Positions 52,159-63,544 of a DNA stretch of 64,000 bases are shown here, in pieces (position 1 is the first letter of the stretch; the number at the start of each line of letters is the position of its first letter). The notes beneath the pieces are model-generated. The model was given only the letters and a program-made list of their open reading frames with translations, made no database searches and was not told the origin of the DNA. The stretch is taken from contig CATNEN010000001.1 in assembly GCA_950097015.1 (NCBI GenBank), positions 2,752,001 to 2,816,000 of the forward strand. The letters run 5' to 3'. Both the position numbers and the translations under genes were made by a program. The DNA is from Macrostomum hystrix (lineage: Eukaryota > Platyhelminthes > Macrostomidae).

Positions 52159-53194
52159 GATCAATAATTTTGATTAAGGAGACTCGTCCGACTCCCGATA
52201 AGTCTTTTGAGTGTTGTGCATCAACATATCAAGACTGCGATTGGTGGGCATAGAAGCTTTTCTTCATCCAGAGCTGCTTCACCAGACCCAGTAAGTTTTC
52301 TTACTGCTTAAGACATGCTTGCACTAACAAACCATATTTTCACTTTAGTCTGATACAAAAAATAATTCAAGTATACAAAAAAATCAATCATAAGCTCTAC
52401 TTTTAATAAAATGCTAAAGAGAAGATAAGAAGCTAAACCTAAGATCAATTTTAGCACATTATTAGTGCTCTCAAGCTAGGTCTACCCACAGATACTAGAA
52501 TAACTAGATATGTCACTCTTAGCAAAATTGGTAAAATAGTGAGTTTCTACTTTTTTGCAGTAGACATATTTGCATCATGCCGCTAATTTTCTCGCGCGCT
52601 GAAAAAAGAAATGTTTTTTCGCGAAGGCCTTGGGTTGGGTCTAGAATATCTGTGGTTGGTTCTTGCGACGTCTCGCGTGTGTACATACAAAATTTAGTGG
52701 GTATGAAAGTCGTAAACAAGATTTGGCCAAGTGTACATAGGGCCAAGTGAGAGAGAATGGGAGTGACACGGCTCCACATATCTCTGCGTCGTTCTGGGAA
52801 GCTGTGGGCCATGCACGGGACAAGCGACTCGCTGTTCGAGTCCCACCTGCAGGAATACCTGAGCATATCCAAAATTCAACGCACGAATCGTAATATAATT
52901 TCCCACTATAGTTTGGACAGAGACATGAGAAATTGGACATGAGATCTTTAGTAGGATAAAGGATTATATGTATAGAGTATAGAGATGTCATGTGGGCCTA
53001 AATAATCAATAATTTTAGCTGTCCATTAGGAACAATGATCTATTATTTCTATATATGCTCCTAAGAATTTTATCAAGTTTTATTAAAATCTTTTTGCTAT
53101 TTTTCATTGTTTTCTTTCTATAGGCCTAGGCCTATTTCACCATTATTTTCTATCATAATCCTCTCTCTACCTTTCTAGTTGAGCCCAAGGCATA
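52159..53194. other. No gene recognised
   Basis: The best signal is a tRNA B-box-like GTTCGAGTCCC near 52836, but no matching cloverleaf was found. The minus-strand open frames here look incidental. Confidence 0.4.
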
Positions 53195-53520
53195 GTAGAC
53201 AATATATTATCTCCTAGGCTATCTTATCTAGGCTTACTTGCCTGAACTACCCATCATAGACTACCCTAGTCAGGCAACCCTCTTAGGCTACCCTGCCTAT
53301 GTTTGCCTTTAAAAGCTACCTTTATAAGCTACTTTCCTAGGCTACTTTATCTAGGATACCCTGACTTGACTAGCTATCTATAAAAAGCTACCCTCACAAG
53401 CTACACCTAATAAAGCTACTCACATGGGCTACCCTTTGTAGCTTTCCCCTTCTATGCTACCCTTGTTGGTTACCCTTGCAAGCTACCCAACATAGGCTAC
53501 CCACGGACTACTCAAGTAGA
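53195..53520 (+). repeat. Degenerate GGCTACCCT-type short repeats
   Basis: Loosely spaced words such as AGGCTACCCT, AAGCTACC and GGCTACTT recur every 15-30 bp. The same word family recurs at 55330-55860, and the inverse near 58260-58340. It looks like a decayed minisatellite. Confidence 0.6.
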
Positions 53521-54104
53521 AGGACGTAACACTCTAAAATGATGCAAATTTTTTTGAAGGCCGATTTTTCTAACTGCTGCCATTTTTATATTTGTAGATA
53601 AAGAGCTGATTCTTTCACCAGGTTGTCCAGAATTTATTCCAATTTCATATAAAATATTAATTGTAGCTTTAAAAGCATTTTTGCGGAATAAAAGTACAGT
53701 AGAGTAGATGTACCCCTAGAAATTCCGAAAGCTACGAAGCTAAGACACTATGAAGATGATTCTACTGCTCTTTAAAAGTTACTCACGATGACTAATTACT
53801 CAGAACTAGGCATACATTCATTCTCTACACAGTAACAGAAAAACAACGCAAAGACAATCGCATCCTGCAGACCTGCTGTAGGAAGCTGTAGCGAAAAGTT
53901 TGTATAAAACTTGAAAGAAATAAACCTAGAGAATCAACTGGTCACAGAAAACGCTTTACTTTTATCATCCGAGCATTTTCAGTCCAGTGTTGGGCACAAA
54001 TCTTTTTTATTGTGGTCACCTATGAAATTCAAGTGCACACTTGCTTGACCAAACTTAATAATAGTGCATAAGATAATATATCTATTATAACAACACATAT
54101 GTAC
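53521..54104. other. No gene recognised
   Basis: AT-rich, without supported ORFs. It could be intron sequence of the minus-strand THAP-bearing gene. Confidence 0.4.
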
Positions 54105-54249
54105 CTTAACTGAAGTGGGCAAAGCCATCATCCAGGCATCACAATCTGCTTTGTCCTTTGGAAAGCTATAAACAGCAACCTTTGGACCAGTCAAATATTT
54201 CTCTTTGCAGTTGGGAATGCCGCACTTGAATGGCATTAACAATGGATAG
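54105..54249 (-). CDS. THAP-type zinc-finger exon (partial)
   Basis: On the minus strand an acceptor (TTACAG at about 54250) opens YPLLMPFKCGIPNCKEKYLT...YSFPKDKADCDAWMMALP, and a donor (AAG|GTACAT) closes it at 54105. C-x4-C, then a F-P-x-D pair and a W about 10 residues later is the first half of a THAP domain (C2CH DNA-binding finger of P-element-derived proteins). The second half (C-x2-H and the AVPTIF box) would be on the next exon, which I could not find. The lack of a Met directly before the first Cys suggests an internal exon. It may belong with the KDZ fragment further right on the same strand, or be a separate relic. Confidence 0.6.
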
Positions 54250-55329
54250 CTGTAATAATATGTGATAAGCTGATAAAGTTAGGCATAAGCAGTGAGTTAG
54301 ATTTCTCAATTGAAGATGCAAAATATAACATTGATTAGGCCTAGAGACTAGGGTGGAGTAGGCCCTAGGATAATTTGGTTAAGGGAAATCTTTGTCCAGG
54401 GCAGAAATGTAAGCAATTGAAATCAATATATACAATATCTAAAAATACATAGTTCTTTAAAGTTATGGAATCCAAATGACAAAACTACCCTTTTAATTGC
54501 AACAACAAAAGTAGGCTAGCTTATATTACTAGATAGGCCTACCCACCTTACTATATATTTAATTTTATTTAAAAGTTTGAATCTCATTATTATCTGACAG
54601 AGTGTCACTCAGATTAACATGAACTATTTCCTAAAATGGCATACATAGCCAAGTTTACTTACAAATTAAAAGTTAAATAGTGGATTATGATTTACAAATC
54701 ACAAAAGACATTTACATTTAGAAAATTTCATGTGTTTATTCTAACTCTATACAGGGCTTAGACCTTAGGTTAAATAGCATAGGTGGTACACAGTAGACAT
54801 GTATTTGGAATGCCTACAACAGCTGTATCAATGAATTGCAGTGGATGAAAACACTAATTAGGGAACTTGGTTGGAGTGTGGATATATACATATAATTGAG
54901 TATATTATGAATGAGTGTCCATTCTCAAACTTAGCATCTTGTTATCATGTTTGTATAACACGAGATATGCTATGGCAGTGCAAAGTTAATTTTTTTGTTG
55001 GAGAGTTTTAATATAGAAGGCCTGATATGCTAGGCCAGCCTAGCTATAGTTTAGCTAGCCAAAGGGCATATATATGTAATTTCATGACTACGTCAAAATG
55101 TGATAAAACTGTATCTGTAGAACGTTTTCGCGACTAAAACATAATAGAAACCAATAGAACAGGGTCTTGTTAGTAAAATGTTAGATGAGTTTTTTTGAAG
55201 CAGGCTTAAATCAATTACAACAGGCCTCCGAATATTAAAAACGTGAAATTTTGCTATCACACCAATGTATTTTGATGAAAATAGGACTTCAAAAAAATTT
55301 CCACGAAATCCGAGTGTAACATCCTTTAT
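54250..55329. other. No gene recognised
   Basis: AT-rich single-copy sequence; no ORF, no repeat match inside the window. Confidence 0.4.
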
Positions 55330-55862
55330 CTACTAGTGGTCCTTGAGGCTAACCTGTTCAAGATACTCTTGCATTACCCCTCGATGGAGGGGTATTAATA
55401 GGCTAGTAGGCTAGCCAACTAGTAGACTACCTGCTAAGGTTATTGCTTAAAACTACCCTTCCCAGGCTCCCCTTCACAAGCTTACCCTCATACATAGGCT
55501 ACCCCTTGTATGTTCCCCTCCCTAGCTACCCCTTCTAGGCTACCCTGCCTAGGCTACTCTTCAGAAGCTGCCCTGCCAGGCTTCCCCTTAGAAGCTGCCC
55601 TCGCTCAGAAGCTTCCTTGCCAGACTACCCCTTTGATGCTACCCTCCCTGGCTATCCAGCCTAGGCTATTCCTCACACTACCCTCCCTGGCTACACTGCC
55701 TAGGCTACCCCTCAAAAGCTGCCCTCCCTGCCTAGGCTACCCCTCAAAAGCTACCCTCCTACCTAGCCTACCCCTCAAAAGCTACCCTCCATGCCTAGCC
55801 CCAACTCTCAAAAGCTACCCTCCCTGCCTAGCCTACCCCTCAAAGGCTACCCTCCCTGCCTT
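55330..55862 (+). repeat. CTACCC-rich minisatellite, ~35-bp units at right end
   Basis: It begins as loose GGCTACCCCT words. From about 55690 it tightens into ~35-bp units (CTACCCCTCAAAAGCTACCC plus TCCCTGCCTAG), about five copies. The ORF over it is an artefact. Confidence 0.85.
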
Positions 55863-55926
55863 ATGAATTATGAATTATGAATTATTATATATAATGTAGA
55901 TTGTAGAATCAACTTTTCTCTTTTAG

Positions 55927-56057
55927 ACCGCATTAAAGCACTCAAGTCATCGTTGCGAAAGTTGAGTCCGATTCAGTTAGCCCGACTGCGAAACCTCGTG
56001 GATGCTAAGAATGCGGATTTCAAAATAGAAATAGAAATAGAAATAGAAATAGAAATG
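55927..56057 (+). other. Exon-like segment ending in GAAATA repeats
   Basis: After TTTTAG at about 55926 an open segment reads RIKALKSSLRKLSPIQLARL and then RNLVDAKNADFK, followed by a short (ATAGAA)n run to a TGA. The helical, basic text looks protein-like, but no link to other exons is certain. Confidence 0.3.
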
Positions 56058-56148
56058 TGATCCTTTATTGTGTTTATTTGTTACTTGTACTTTTAATATG
56101 CATTTCACACTAGCCTTGTCTATCTCTATCTTGGTAGTGTCTTGCTAG

Positions 56149-57426
56149 CGGAGAAACCATAGTCAAATCAGATTCTGCGTTGAATCTTCTCACCCTGCAT
56201 TGGTGCTATACGTTTTCATGCTGCGGTGAAATGCTCCGCTATCCAAGCTTCCTTGTGCTTAGAATTCCTAAACCAGCAGCTCTCCATCTCTTTAATTCGC
56301 TTTCTCCGCTCATGTATGAAGCAGAGGAGATTTGCTTTGTTTCAGTATATATTTGTGCTGATGGTAGCGATTTGTCAGTGCTGAGCAGCTGCACAGCGGC
56401 CATCCAATGCCAAACGATGACGCTGACAGCTACTTTTATTGCTGACCTAAATGCGCTTGGACTTAGCCCGCTGTCCGTTGTGACTGGTCCCTCCTGCCTG
56501 TACTTGTACTGCAAAAGAGTATGCGCAAGTACCCTGTCCTCTGCGTAGTTATATATATATTATTCCTTCAAAAGATGCCACATCGTTATATCCAGCCCCT
56601 GCATTAATTCAGACGCTTCACATAATTGCAGGTGCGCACATGCGAGTCAGCTAACGCAGACGCGGCACTTTGCATCCGACTTCCCAACGGAGAAATGTAC
56701 GTCTATGAAACAACGAATTCTGTTGGCGAAATAAAGAGGTCGGGCCAACATAATGTAAGTTTTTCTCATTGATGGAACGCAAAAAATAGTATATTATACC
56801 TGATGTATTAACGAAATATGCTACACAATTTTATATTTTAGCAAATGTCTGCGAGTAATCCCGACGGAACTTTATCTGTCCCTGTCCTTCGCCAAAAAGT
56901 TGGTTCATTTTTGTCGCATTCTTTCAGTAAGTGTCTGTGTCAATTAAAATTGCTATTAAGTACGACCATAATGTCGTTAAGAAGCTTTTTCCACGACAGT
57001 TTCCTGTGGCGGTTCCGGCCGGCTGGAATACAAAAGGTACTCTATGCACTGGTTAAATTAGCCTGTCGGTGTTCCATCGGATCAGGCACCAAAGCGGCTC
57101 AGCTCGGCTCAGCTTAAAGCCATTTGGAATGCCAGAAAAAGATTCAATTTTGCAGGGATCCGTTTGATGCTGTCGCTTCGGCTGCAGTGAGCGCCGGCTC
57201 AAGCGGAGGTGGACTGCCAGATGGTGTACTGCCTGCCGCTTCGGCTGCAGTGAGCGCCGGCTCAAGCGGAGGTCGACTGCGAGATGGTGTACTGCCTGCC
57301 GCTTCGGCTGCAGTGAGCGCCGGCTCAAGCGGAGGTCGACTGCGAGATGGTGTATCGTCCTCTTATCTACATGTATCCTCCTCAACATCCCTTTGTCTAG
57401 ATGCGAATTGCGTTAGAACTGAATAG
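56149..57426 (+). CDS. Spliced gene of unknown family with C-terminal 21-residue repeats
   Basis: Five exons fit in phase: from about 56149 (true 5' border unknown) to 56518, then 56632-56754, 56842-56926, 57000-57036 and 57156-57426 (stop TAG). All introns are GT-AG. Middle exons read VRTCESANADAALCIRLPNG, then EMYVYETTNSVGEIKRSGQH, then ASNPDGTLSVPVLRQKVGSF, then a short SCGGSGRLEYKR exon. The last exon has three 21-residue Ser/Ala/Gly repeats (AASAAVSAGSSGG). The first exon contains conserved-looking hydrophobic strands (PLMYEAEEICFVSVYICADG). No family recognised and the start codon is not identified. The phase agreement over four introns is the main evidence that this is a real gene. Confidence 0.55.
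57175..57363 (+). repeat. Three 63-bp tandem repeats (coding)
   Basis: GCTTCGGCTGCAGTGAGCGC starts units at 57175, 57238 and 57301. The unit length is a multiple of 3, so the frame is kept. Confidence 0.93.
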
Positions 57427-57429
57427 AGA

Positions 57430-58038
57430 TCTCACATTCCACTTTTGCACAACATGAGGCGGGTTGTGCTTGTGTTCAGAGGCAATGCACGTGTCACACA
57501 CTTGAAGTAAATGACACTTTTCGCACCGAAAGATGTCATAATTTACTTCAAGGCATTTCGAGCATGAGCCACCATTAGGTACACTTAAGTAGGTCGCAAG
57601 GCCGGCTTCCAGGTGAGCAGATATTGCCCTCCACTTCTCCTCCTCCGTCTCGACGTATGTCATACCGACTGGGAGTGGGGCCCATGACATTGTCACTGTC
57701 ATTGTCAACTAGCTGCTGCTCTTCAACCTGGTCCAGTGCTGGTGCTAAGTCTTCGTGCCTTGTGCTGGATCCACTAGCAACAGAGCTATCAAAGAAAAAA
57801 TAGTAGGGGCTTGTCAACTTGGTATTTGAAACAGAATCACATATAGTCCAAGGTGTAGCTAGTTGCTTATGAACAGATGACTCTAAATTATTTACAATTC
57901 AAGGAATTACTCATAATCATCTGTGGGAGAAATGTATGTACTAACTTACAAATGAGTTGGATCAAGTACTATCCTAACAGTTCGCCGCTTTGGCTGGTGA
58001 AATTCTATTTGGCGAACAATTTGCTTGCGCTTTGGCAT
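57430..58038 (-). pseudogene. KDZ-transposase N-terminal fragment with CxC2-like zinc cluster
   Basis: Minus strand. Exon 1 is 58038-57950 (MPKRKQIVRQIEFHQPKRR, donor CATTT|GTAAG). Exon 2 runs from about 57809 to a donor-like AAT|GTGAGA at about 57432. Exon 2 starts in the phase of exon 1 (PYYFFFDSSVASGSS...). After about residue 45 the recognisable part is one frame over: WRAISAHLEAGLATYL, then CSKCLEVNYDIFRCEKCHLL, CDTCIASEHKHNPPH and QKWN. Paired Cys, then H-x-x-x-P-x-H, then W-N is the cysteine cluster ahead of KDZ (Kyakuja-Dileera-Zisupton) transposases. The frame change near 57650 indicates a break. The transposase core is not seen in the window. Confidence 0.6.
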
Positions 58039-58589
58039 CTATAAAGCTGAAATATGAGAGTGATGGGTAGGCCTATAATATTATACTGACTATGTAGTGC
58101 TTTTTATAGCCAAATGCCATTAAATAATTAATGTATGAAATGTATGAAAGTTATTAAATAACAAAAAGGACAGGAAATAATAGAAGGAAGCATGGGAAAG
58201 GATAAGAAAAAAATGATGGTGAGAAAGTAGACAAGGCAAATATAAGGAAACCATGGGAATCTAGGCTATATTAGACAAGTTAGCCTTAGAAGGTAAAGTA
58301 GGCAAGGTAGCCTAGCCAAGGTAGCATAGTTAAGGTAGCATAGCTGGGTAGCATGAGTAACAAACGTAGCCTACCAAATTGAAAAAAAAAACCTTAGAAA
58401 GGCTACAATAATATTGGATCATAGTTATAGTCCTAGGACTCCTAGGGCATTAGTCCTAATCTTAGGGTCAAGAAGATAGACACTAGATAATCGTAGGCCT
58501 ATGGGCCCTATGACATCCTTAAAATCCTATAGTAGTCATCTGTAGTCAAATAGTCAAATAGGCTATAGCCTACTAGAAAATAGGCAGAA
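58039..58589. other. No gene recognised
   Basis: AT-rich; TAGCCTA-like words near 58260-58600 are the inverse of the CTACCC word family seen at 53.2-53.5 kb. Confidence 0.4.
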
Positions 58590-60651
58590 ATGAAGTGGGT
58601 GGGCGTTTTGCAAGCGCTGACCTGCACTCATGAGAGAAGATTCCTAGGGCGGGCGACAGAGTCGACTTAAATATCCGCCTAGCTACACGCGAGATGTTGC
58701 GGAGAGAGGGAGGAGATGAAGGGAGAGAGAAGGAGGTTCAGCGGATGCAGGGAGTGGTCCTATCGGCCTCAGGCTGGCCAGTCCCACTCGTCCCATAGGC
58801 CACTGGCATGACTGCCGTGCCTACCCCAAGCCGTGCTCGAAACCGGCTAAAAGTCTAAGGAGAGGTGTCGGACTGCCCGGAATCGGACAGGACAGGGCTA
58901 ACTAGTCTACTGTCGTCAGTAGTGCGTGCGCAACTGACTCCTAACCTTGGTAGCGGTGGTCGAATCGGCCTAGGCTCCTGTCACAGAACTGCGGAAAGGC
59001 TATCGGCAAAGCGGATAGTTGATCTAGGGTAGCGCCACCACCCAATGCGCCTACGTTGCCACCGCAGGCATTTGGGAACTTGGGTCCCCGGAGTACACAG
59101 CTCCTAGTTTATCACGCAGATCTAGACAAGCCGAAAAATAGGGCATTCTGCAACTTCCGTTTTAGACTGGGGGAAGGAACCCAGAATGGATCGAGACACG
59201 CCTCAAAAGGGGATTCCTGAATTCGCGCTACAGTGGTCTAGAAAGGTGGTACTAAGAACTTGAATGAGAATCCATAGCCAGAATCCTACTCATGAAACAT
59301 CAGACACATTCTTTACATTAAACTCCAGCCTACACATTAAGTAACTAACAACCCGAATCTGTGTGAGTTGAGGAAATCAGAGGCTGGAGAGATTAAGCAG
59401 AACACTGGCTGAGTGATTACGCAAGCGCAAGGTTATTAGATCATCACTCTCGCTCCCGTGGCCGCGGTTGCGAGAGGGGGATAGGGGAAAACTCCATTGG
59501 AAAGGGAGTTCGACCCGTACACCTTGAGTCCGCCCAAGAGGAAGAAGGAAAGCCGGCCAAGGTTTCCCCCAACCCCCTGGGAAGAAATGCACGTCCTACA
59601 CTCCGCATTTTGCCTGCAAATCCCTAGCTCCTTATTACTCTTATGCGCGCGTACAGTTGCCTTCCTGCCGCAGCCTTCAGCTCGGCATCACCAGAGCCCA
59701 CCCCCTAGGAGATTAGCCACTCATATCTGAGGGCTGTCTAACAGAGAAATAAAAACAGAGGCTGACGCAGGATGAGAGGATTTAAATTGTGCTTAAATTG
59801 GCCTAAAGTAATTAGTGGCTAGAGTGGTAATGTTTATTAAGCCAAAAGTCCTAACCCTTGCCCATTAAAGTGCCGCCTAGCTTAATAAATAGTCCCTTAG
59901 GATTAGCAATTAAAAACCGCTGCGCGGGTTACTTATCCGGAGGTCGATCGGCCGCGTGCTGCAATCCCGTAGTTCTCGGGGGTGGGGTGGGCAAGATTAG
60001 CGAGGACAGAGAAGGGAAAGCTTATTGCGATGCTGGCAGGGGCCAACGCACCAGGAGCTCAAAGGCTCAATTAGAGGGCTCACCTAAAGAGGTGGCTGTC
60101 GCTACAGGGGGGATGGGAGCAGGCAATGGGCCTGTGAGCGCTGGTCTGAGCTTATAGCTCTAGGGTCTAAGCCCTATGTGGGGGAATTGGGTCCGGAGTA
60201 AGTGTCCTGTGTCCGGTGGGAGTCCGGCCCGGCAAAGGTAAGTCCGGCGGGGGAGAAGAAGGTCGGAGATGGTCCGCCGGGAAGGTCCTAGAGGGAGCAG
60301 CGCAGCGCGCTTGCTTAAATAGTCTTGCAGCACGCCAACCCCGACATCCATCAAAGCAGCCCGCATTCGCGCCAGCCTATCAACGGGGAATCGAAGCGGC
60401 GATGGGCCGCCCCGATTACCCAATGAACCGACGGCGGGAAACGACAGATGTTCTGCGCGAACAGCCGTCGGCAGTCGGCCAATGATTGTTACTCCGCCGG
60501 GACAATGGGAAGCGCAGGCGCCGACCTGCCTACAGTGACATTTACATGTATCTAAAAGGAGGGAGGTCATAAAGTCGAGCTGGGCTCGAATACTGTAAAG
60601 AAGTGGGGACATGAAGAATTAATGATCACTCATAACGCCCGAGTGATTCCC
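58590..60651 (+). repeat. R2k dispersed repeat, copy 3 (most complete)
   Basis: The only uninterrupted copy, about 2.06 kb, from GAAATGAAGTGGG-like sequence shared weakly with 14935 to CGAGTGATTCCCG at 60651. No TIR, no clear TG...CA LTR ends, no poly(A) tail and no conserved ORF. It could be a long solo LTR or a non-autonomous element of unknown class. It supplies the empty sites for both the CMC transposon (about 60052) and Helitron H1 (60540/60541). Confidence 0.75.
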
Positions 60652-61720
60652 GATATCTGATCGCGGTTTGGAGGGGAATTATGACCTAAACTACTCATAT
60701 AATAAAAGTTATGGCCGCGATCAGTCATTCCTACAGGGGTCTAGACAGATCCCGGGAGAAGGGATTCGACGGCTACTTAATTCACCGCCGCCCCAAACCC
60801 GGCCCTAAGATTAATGATCTTGTTTGTGGCCAGCTGCTAGGTGGGTCGCGATTATTGATTGCCTAAAAATTTGAAAAATTCCGCTGGCTCACGTTCCCAC
60901 TCGATTCCCGCAGCACACTCCACATCACTCCACCTTCGCTCACTTTCACGTAAGACACTTACGTGCCTACTGACAGTAGTAGCGGGGTGTCTCGAGAATC
61001 GAGGGGAAAAATTAACTACAACATACGGTACAGAACCCTAAGAAGAATTCCGCTAGAGAAGAATCCTAGTGCGTACGTACGTACGGATACATCTATAAAT
61101 AGATTGGTGCATGAGTATAAAATGGTCGGCGCCCCTAGTGATTACGGTATAGCGTCCTATGGGGGGTGGGTGCGCATTCCAGTCGCGGCAAAGAAAGTTC
61201 CTCGGTGCCCAGTGGGGTGCCGTGTCCCAACTCGCCGTCTTCTCCAGGTGGCCGCAGCTGTCCCAGTCTCCCTTGCCCGGCTTGGTCTTGGTTGCGCAAT
61301 CCGGGGAGGCTCCGGCCGTCGTTTCCTTGAGTCCGAGGGGTTCGGCCGTGCTCTCCCCAGGTGGCTCCATATTGGTCGGCCCGTTCTGCGCCTCGCCAGT
61401 TCCGTTGCCGGGCCTTGGTAGCCTCAGATTCGCCGCGCGCCCAGGTGTTTCCGGCTGGCCGTGCCCGAAAATTCCCGCAGGGCCGGTTGCCTAGCCGTTG
61501 CGCGCGGTCCAATCGGCGCTGCAGCTGGTCACAGCTGGGGAGACCGCTGCTCAGGCCGCTCGGTGGTGCTGTTGCCGGCCGCAGCGTCTCCGCACCGAAA
61601 AGGTCAGGGCCCCAACAACTAAACTGTTACTATGGACCCCCTATACTGGAATTTCCCAGATCTCCCTCTGGCTTCCCATTGGCTGGCGTTCCCGCCACCA
61701 TAACCCCTAAACTAAGTGCT
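60652..61720. other. Region between R2k and the small three-exon gene
   Basis: Besides the 68-bp repeat listed separately, this GC-rich stretch has several overlapping open frames on both strands with no recognisable domain. I see no supported gene. Confidence 0.4.
60861..60928 (+). repeat. 67-bp dispersed repeat, copy 2
   Basis: Second copy of 52092-52158. Confidence 0.8.
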
Positions 61721-61729
61721 ATAAAAACA
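61721..61729 (+). promoter_or_regulatory. TATA box of the small three-exon gene
   Basis: GCTATAAAAAC, about 130 bp before the ATG at 61857, in otherwise gene-free sequence. Confidence 0.5.
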
Positions 61730-61856
61730 ACCACTTAACGCCCCATTAAACTCAAGCTGCTATCTTTCCGAGAAACTAGCTAGATAAATCTTCTGCTTCC
61801 TTGACTAAAAGTAAAGTCAACAGCCTGCCTACTCGTTCTCATACTCGAAACGGATT

Positions 61857-62523
61857 ATGGCCCAGCCGCAATCTGCTGAAGAAAGGTGAGTTATTTTTGC
61901 TTCTACTCGCCCCCCCCAAGGCCGGTTATTAAGGGGTTATTACGAGGTTAATTGCATAATAATAGAAACAGAGGTAATTATTGTCCCCGGCACGCCCAGC
62001 TTGTTCCCACTGCGATTGCTCCCAGTATGGGCGCTGAATCTCCCTCGCCCTGACTCTATTGGCTAAACAACCCGCTGAAACCCGAAGTTTTAGATTTAGA
62101 ATAGATTGAATTGCATAATTATCATACTCTCTGGCGGTTGCCACTACAAATTCTCCTAATTTCACTGTCCTAACTTTCAGAGGTGATCTGTCGCAGTCGA
62201 GCACCCTGCCGGCCCTGCGAACTGCCGCCGGAAGCGAGGCGCCGATCCGAGTTACATTTGCCATTCGTAAGTTGAAAACCCTTTTTTGTGAACAATGTAC
62301 TCATCCTAGCCACCATTTGAACCCACGACTAGGCAGCTCATCCATTAGAGTCCCTTACAAAAGCAAAACTGCCCCCCCTTCCGCAGACATCGACCTGCCA
62401 CTGGGCCGCGAGGCCGCACTGGGTGCCATTGCGTTTGGCGTTTTGAGGGGCCCGGTCGGTTGTGCCCTCTGCGTCGGCCTGGCCGCCGCTGCCTTGGCCA
62501 TGGCCGCCTTGCCCTTTTTCTAA
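61857..62523 (+). CDS. Small three-exon gene, 83-aa protein with hydrophobic C terminus
   Basis: Exons 61857-61885 (ATG, donor AG|GTGAG), 62181-62266 (acceptor TTTCAG, donor ATTC|GTAAGT) and 62387-62523 (acceptor CCGCAG, stop TAA). Lengths 29, 86 and 137 sum to 252 = 84 codons, with phases matching at both joins and no internal stop. The protein starts MAQPQSAEERGDLSQSSTLP, has a short strand-like middle, and ends in a ~35-residue Ala/Gly/Leu/Val-rich stretch (GPVGCALCVGLAAAALAMAA) fit for one membrane helix. A tail-anchored or small membrane protein is the simplest reading. A TATA box lies upstream and an ATTAAA word near 62596 may be the poly(A) signal. No family recognised. Confidence 0.55.
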
Positions 62524-63544
62524 GCTCGCCCATTAGGGCGCGATGAACTCTTCTTCCTATTTTTTGCATGTCTTATCGATGCTGTCGTTACACAATTAAA
62601 CAGCCTATTGTGGAAAGAGCACGGACTGCTTACGATCTTGCCTAATGATTTTGGCTAATGATTAACTTATTGCTGTCCCTTTGTTGAAATTATTTTCAAT
62701 TTATGTGGCTCAACTTTACGGCCGCCCAGCGACAAAAAGTAACAAAATTTATTCTGACTGCTAATCTCCATTTGCAGTAGGCCTAGGCTCCCAATTTGAA
62801 CAATCTATGCCGGAACCCCTACTCAGGTGCCCACCACGAACAAAGCTAGCAAACAAGTCCCCATGAAATGTGATTTTTTTATTCCCAGAGGATAAAAAGC
62901 CCATTGTTCAAAATCTGCGGCACGTGGAAATAAACAGATCGTCTCCCACAGATTTCAGCTAGGTGACCCTGTCGGCCTCTTGATTTACTACCGCCCACTT
63001 CTAATCAAACATTGAATTCCCACATGCAGCATACCACCCCGCTCACTTTGGCGGGTTGGTCGGCCTCTAAGATAGAATTCCCTCCTAAGATAGAAGCCGA
63101 CATAAGCTAACTCCCGAAAACCATGCAAAAACGAGAGATAACAAGTGCCATTCATGAAGCAGTGCAAATAAGGTTATAAGTATTTAAGAAACAGAAGGTG
63201 CAAACCCTAATATGCTGCAGTTATCGAACAATCTCATGCGAAAACTTACGAGGGGAATTTCACCCCACTAAATATGTTTTTGTGATTTGGGCTAGATTAT
63301 AATAATTTTTAAGTGGATTTTTGGCGCCAAGATGGCTTCAGATGAAAAAGGAAAACACAACGATGCGAGGAAGAAAGTGCTCGGTGCGAATTGTTACTAA
63401 AAGGAGTTAGGGGGGGGCAGGGATGAAAAGGGATGGAGGGCAAGGGAAATGGAAGGCACGGGAGAAAGTCCAGTGCGTAGGAGTCCTACTGTTGCTGTCC
63501 GCGGACACCCTTTCTTTGCCCAAGCCTTGAGCCTTCCTACCCAC
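62524..63544. other. No gene recognised
   Basis: Holds the probable poly(A) signal of the small gene near 62596. A purine-rich, G-rich run lies near 63409-63460. No supported ORF. Confidence 0.4.

Noticed and set aside
52791-52880. tRNA or tRNA-derived SINE (GTTCGAGTCCC B box)
   Set aside because: No A box at the right spacing, the T stem does not pair, and no second copy is seen in the window.
61053-61750. Several overlapping GC-rich ORFs of 100-150 codons on both strands
   Set aside because: Mutually overlapping, no domain motifs and no splice logic; they look like chance open frames in GC-rich DNA.
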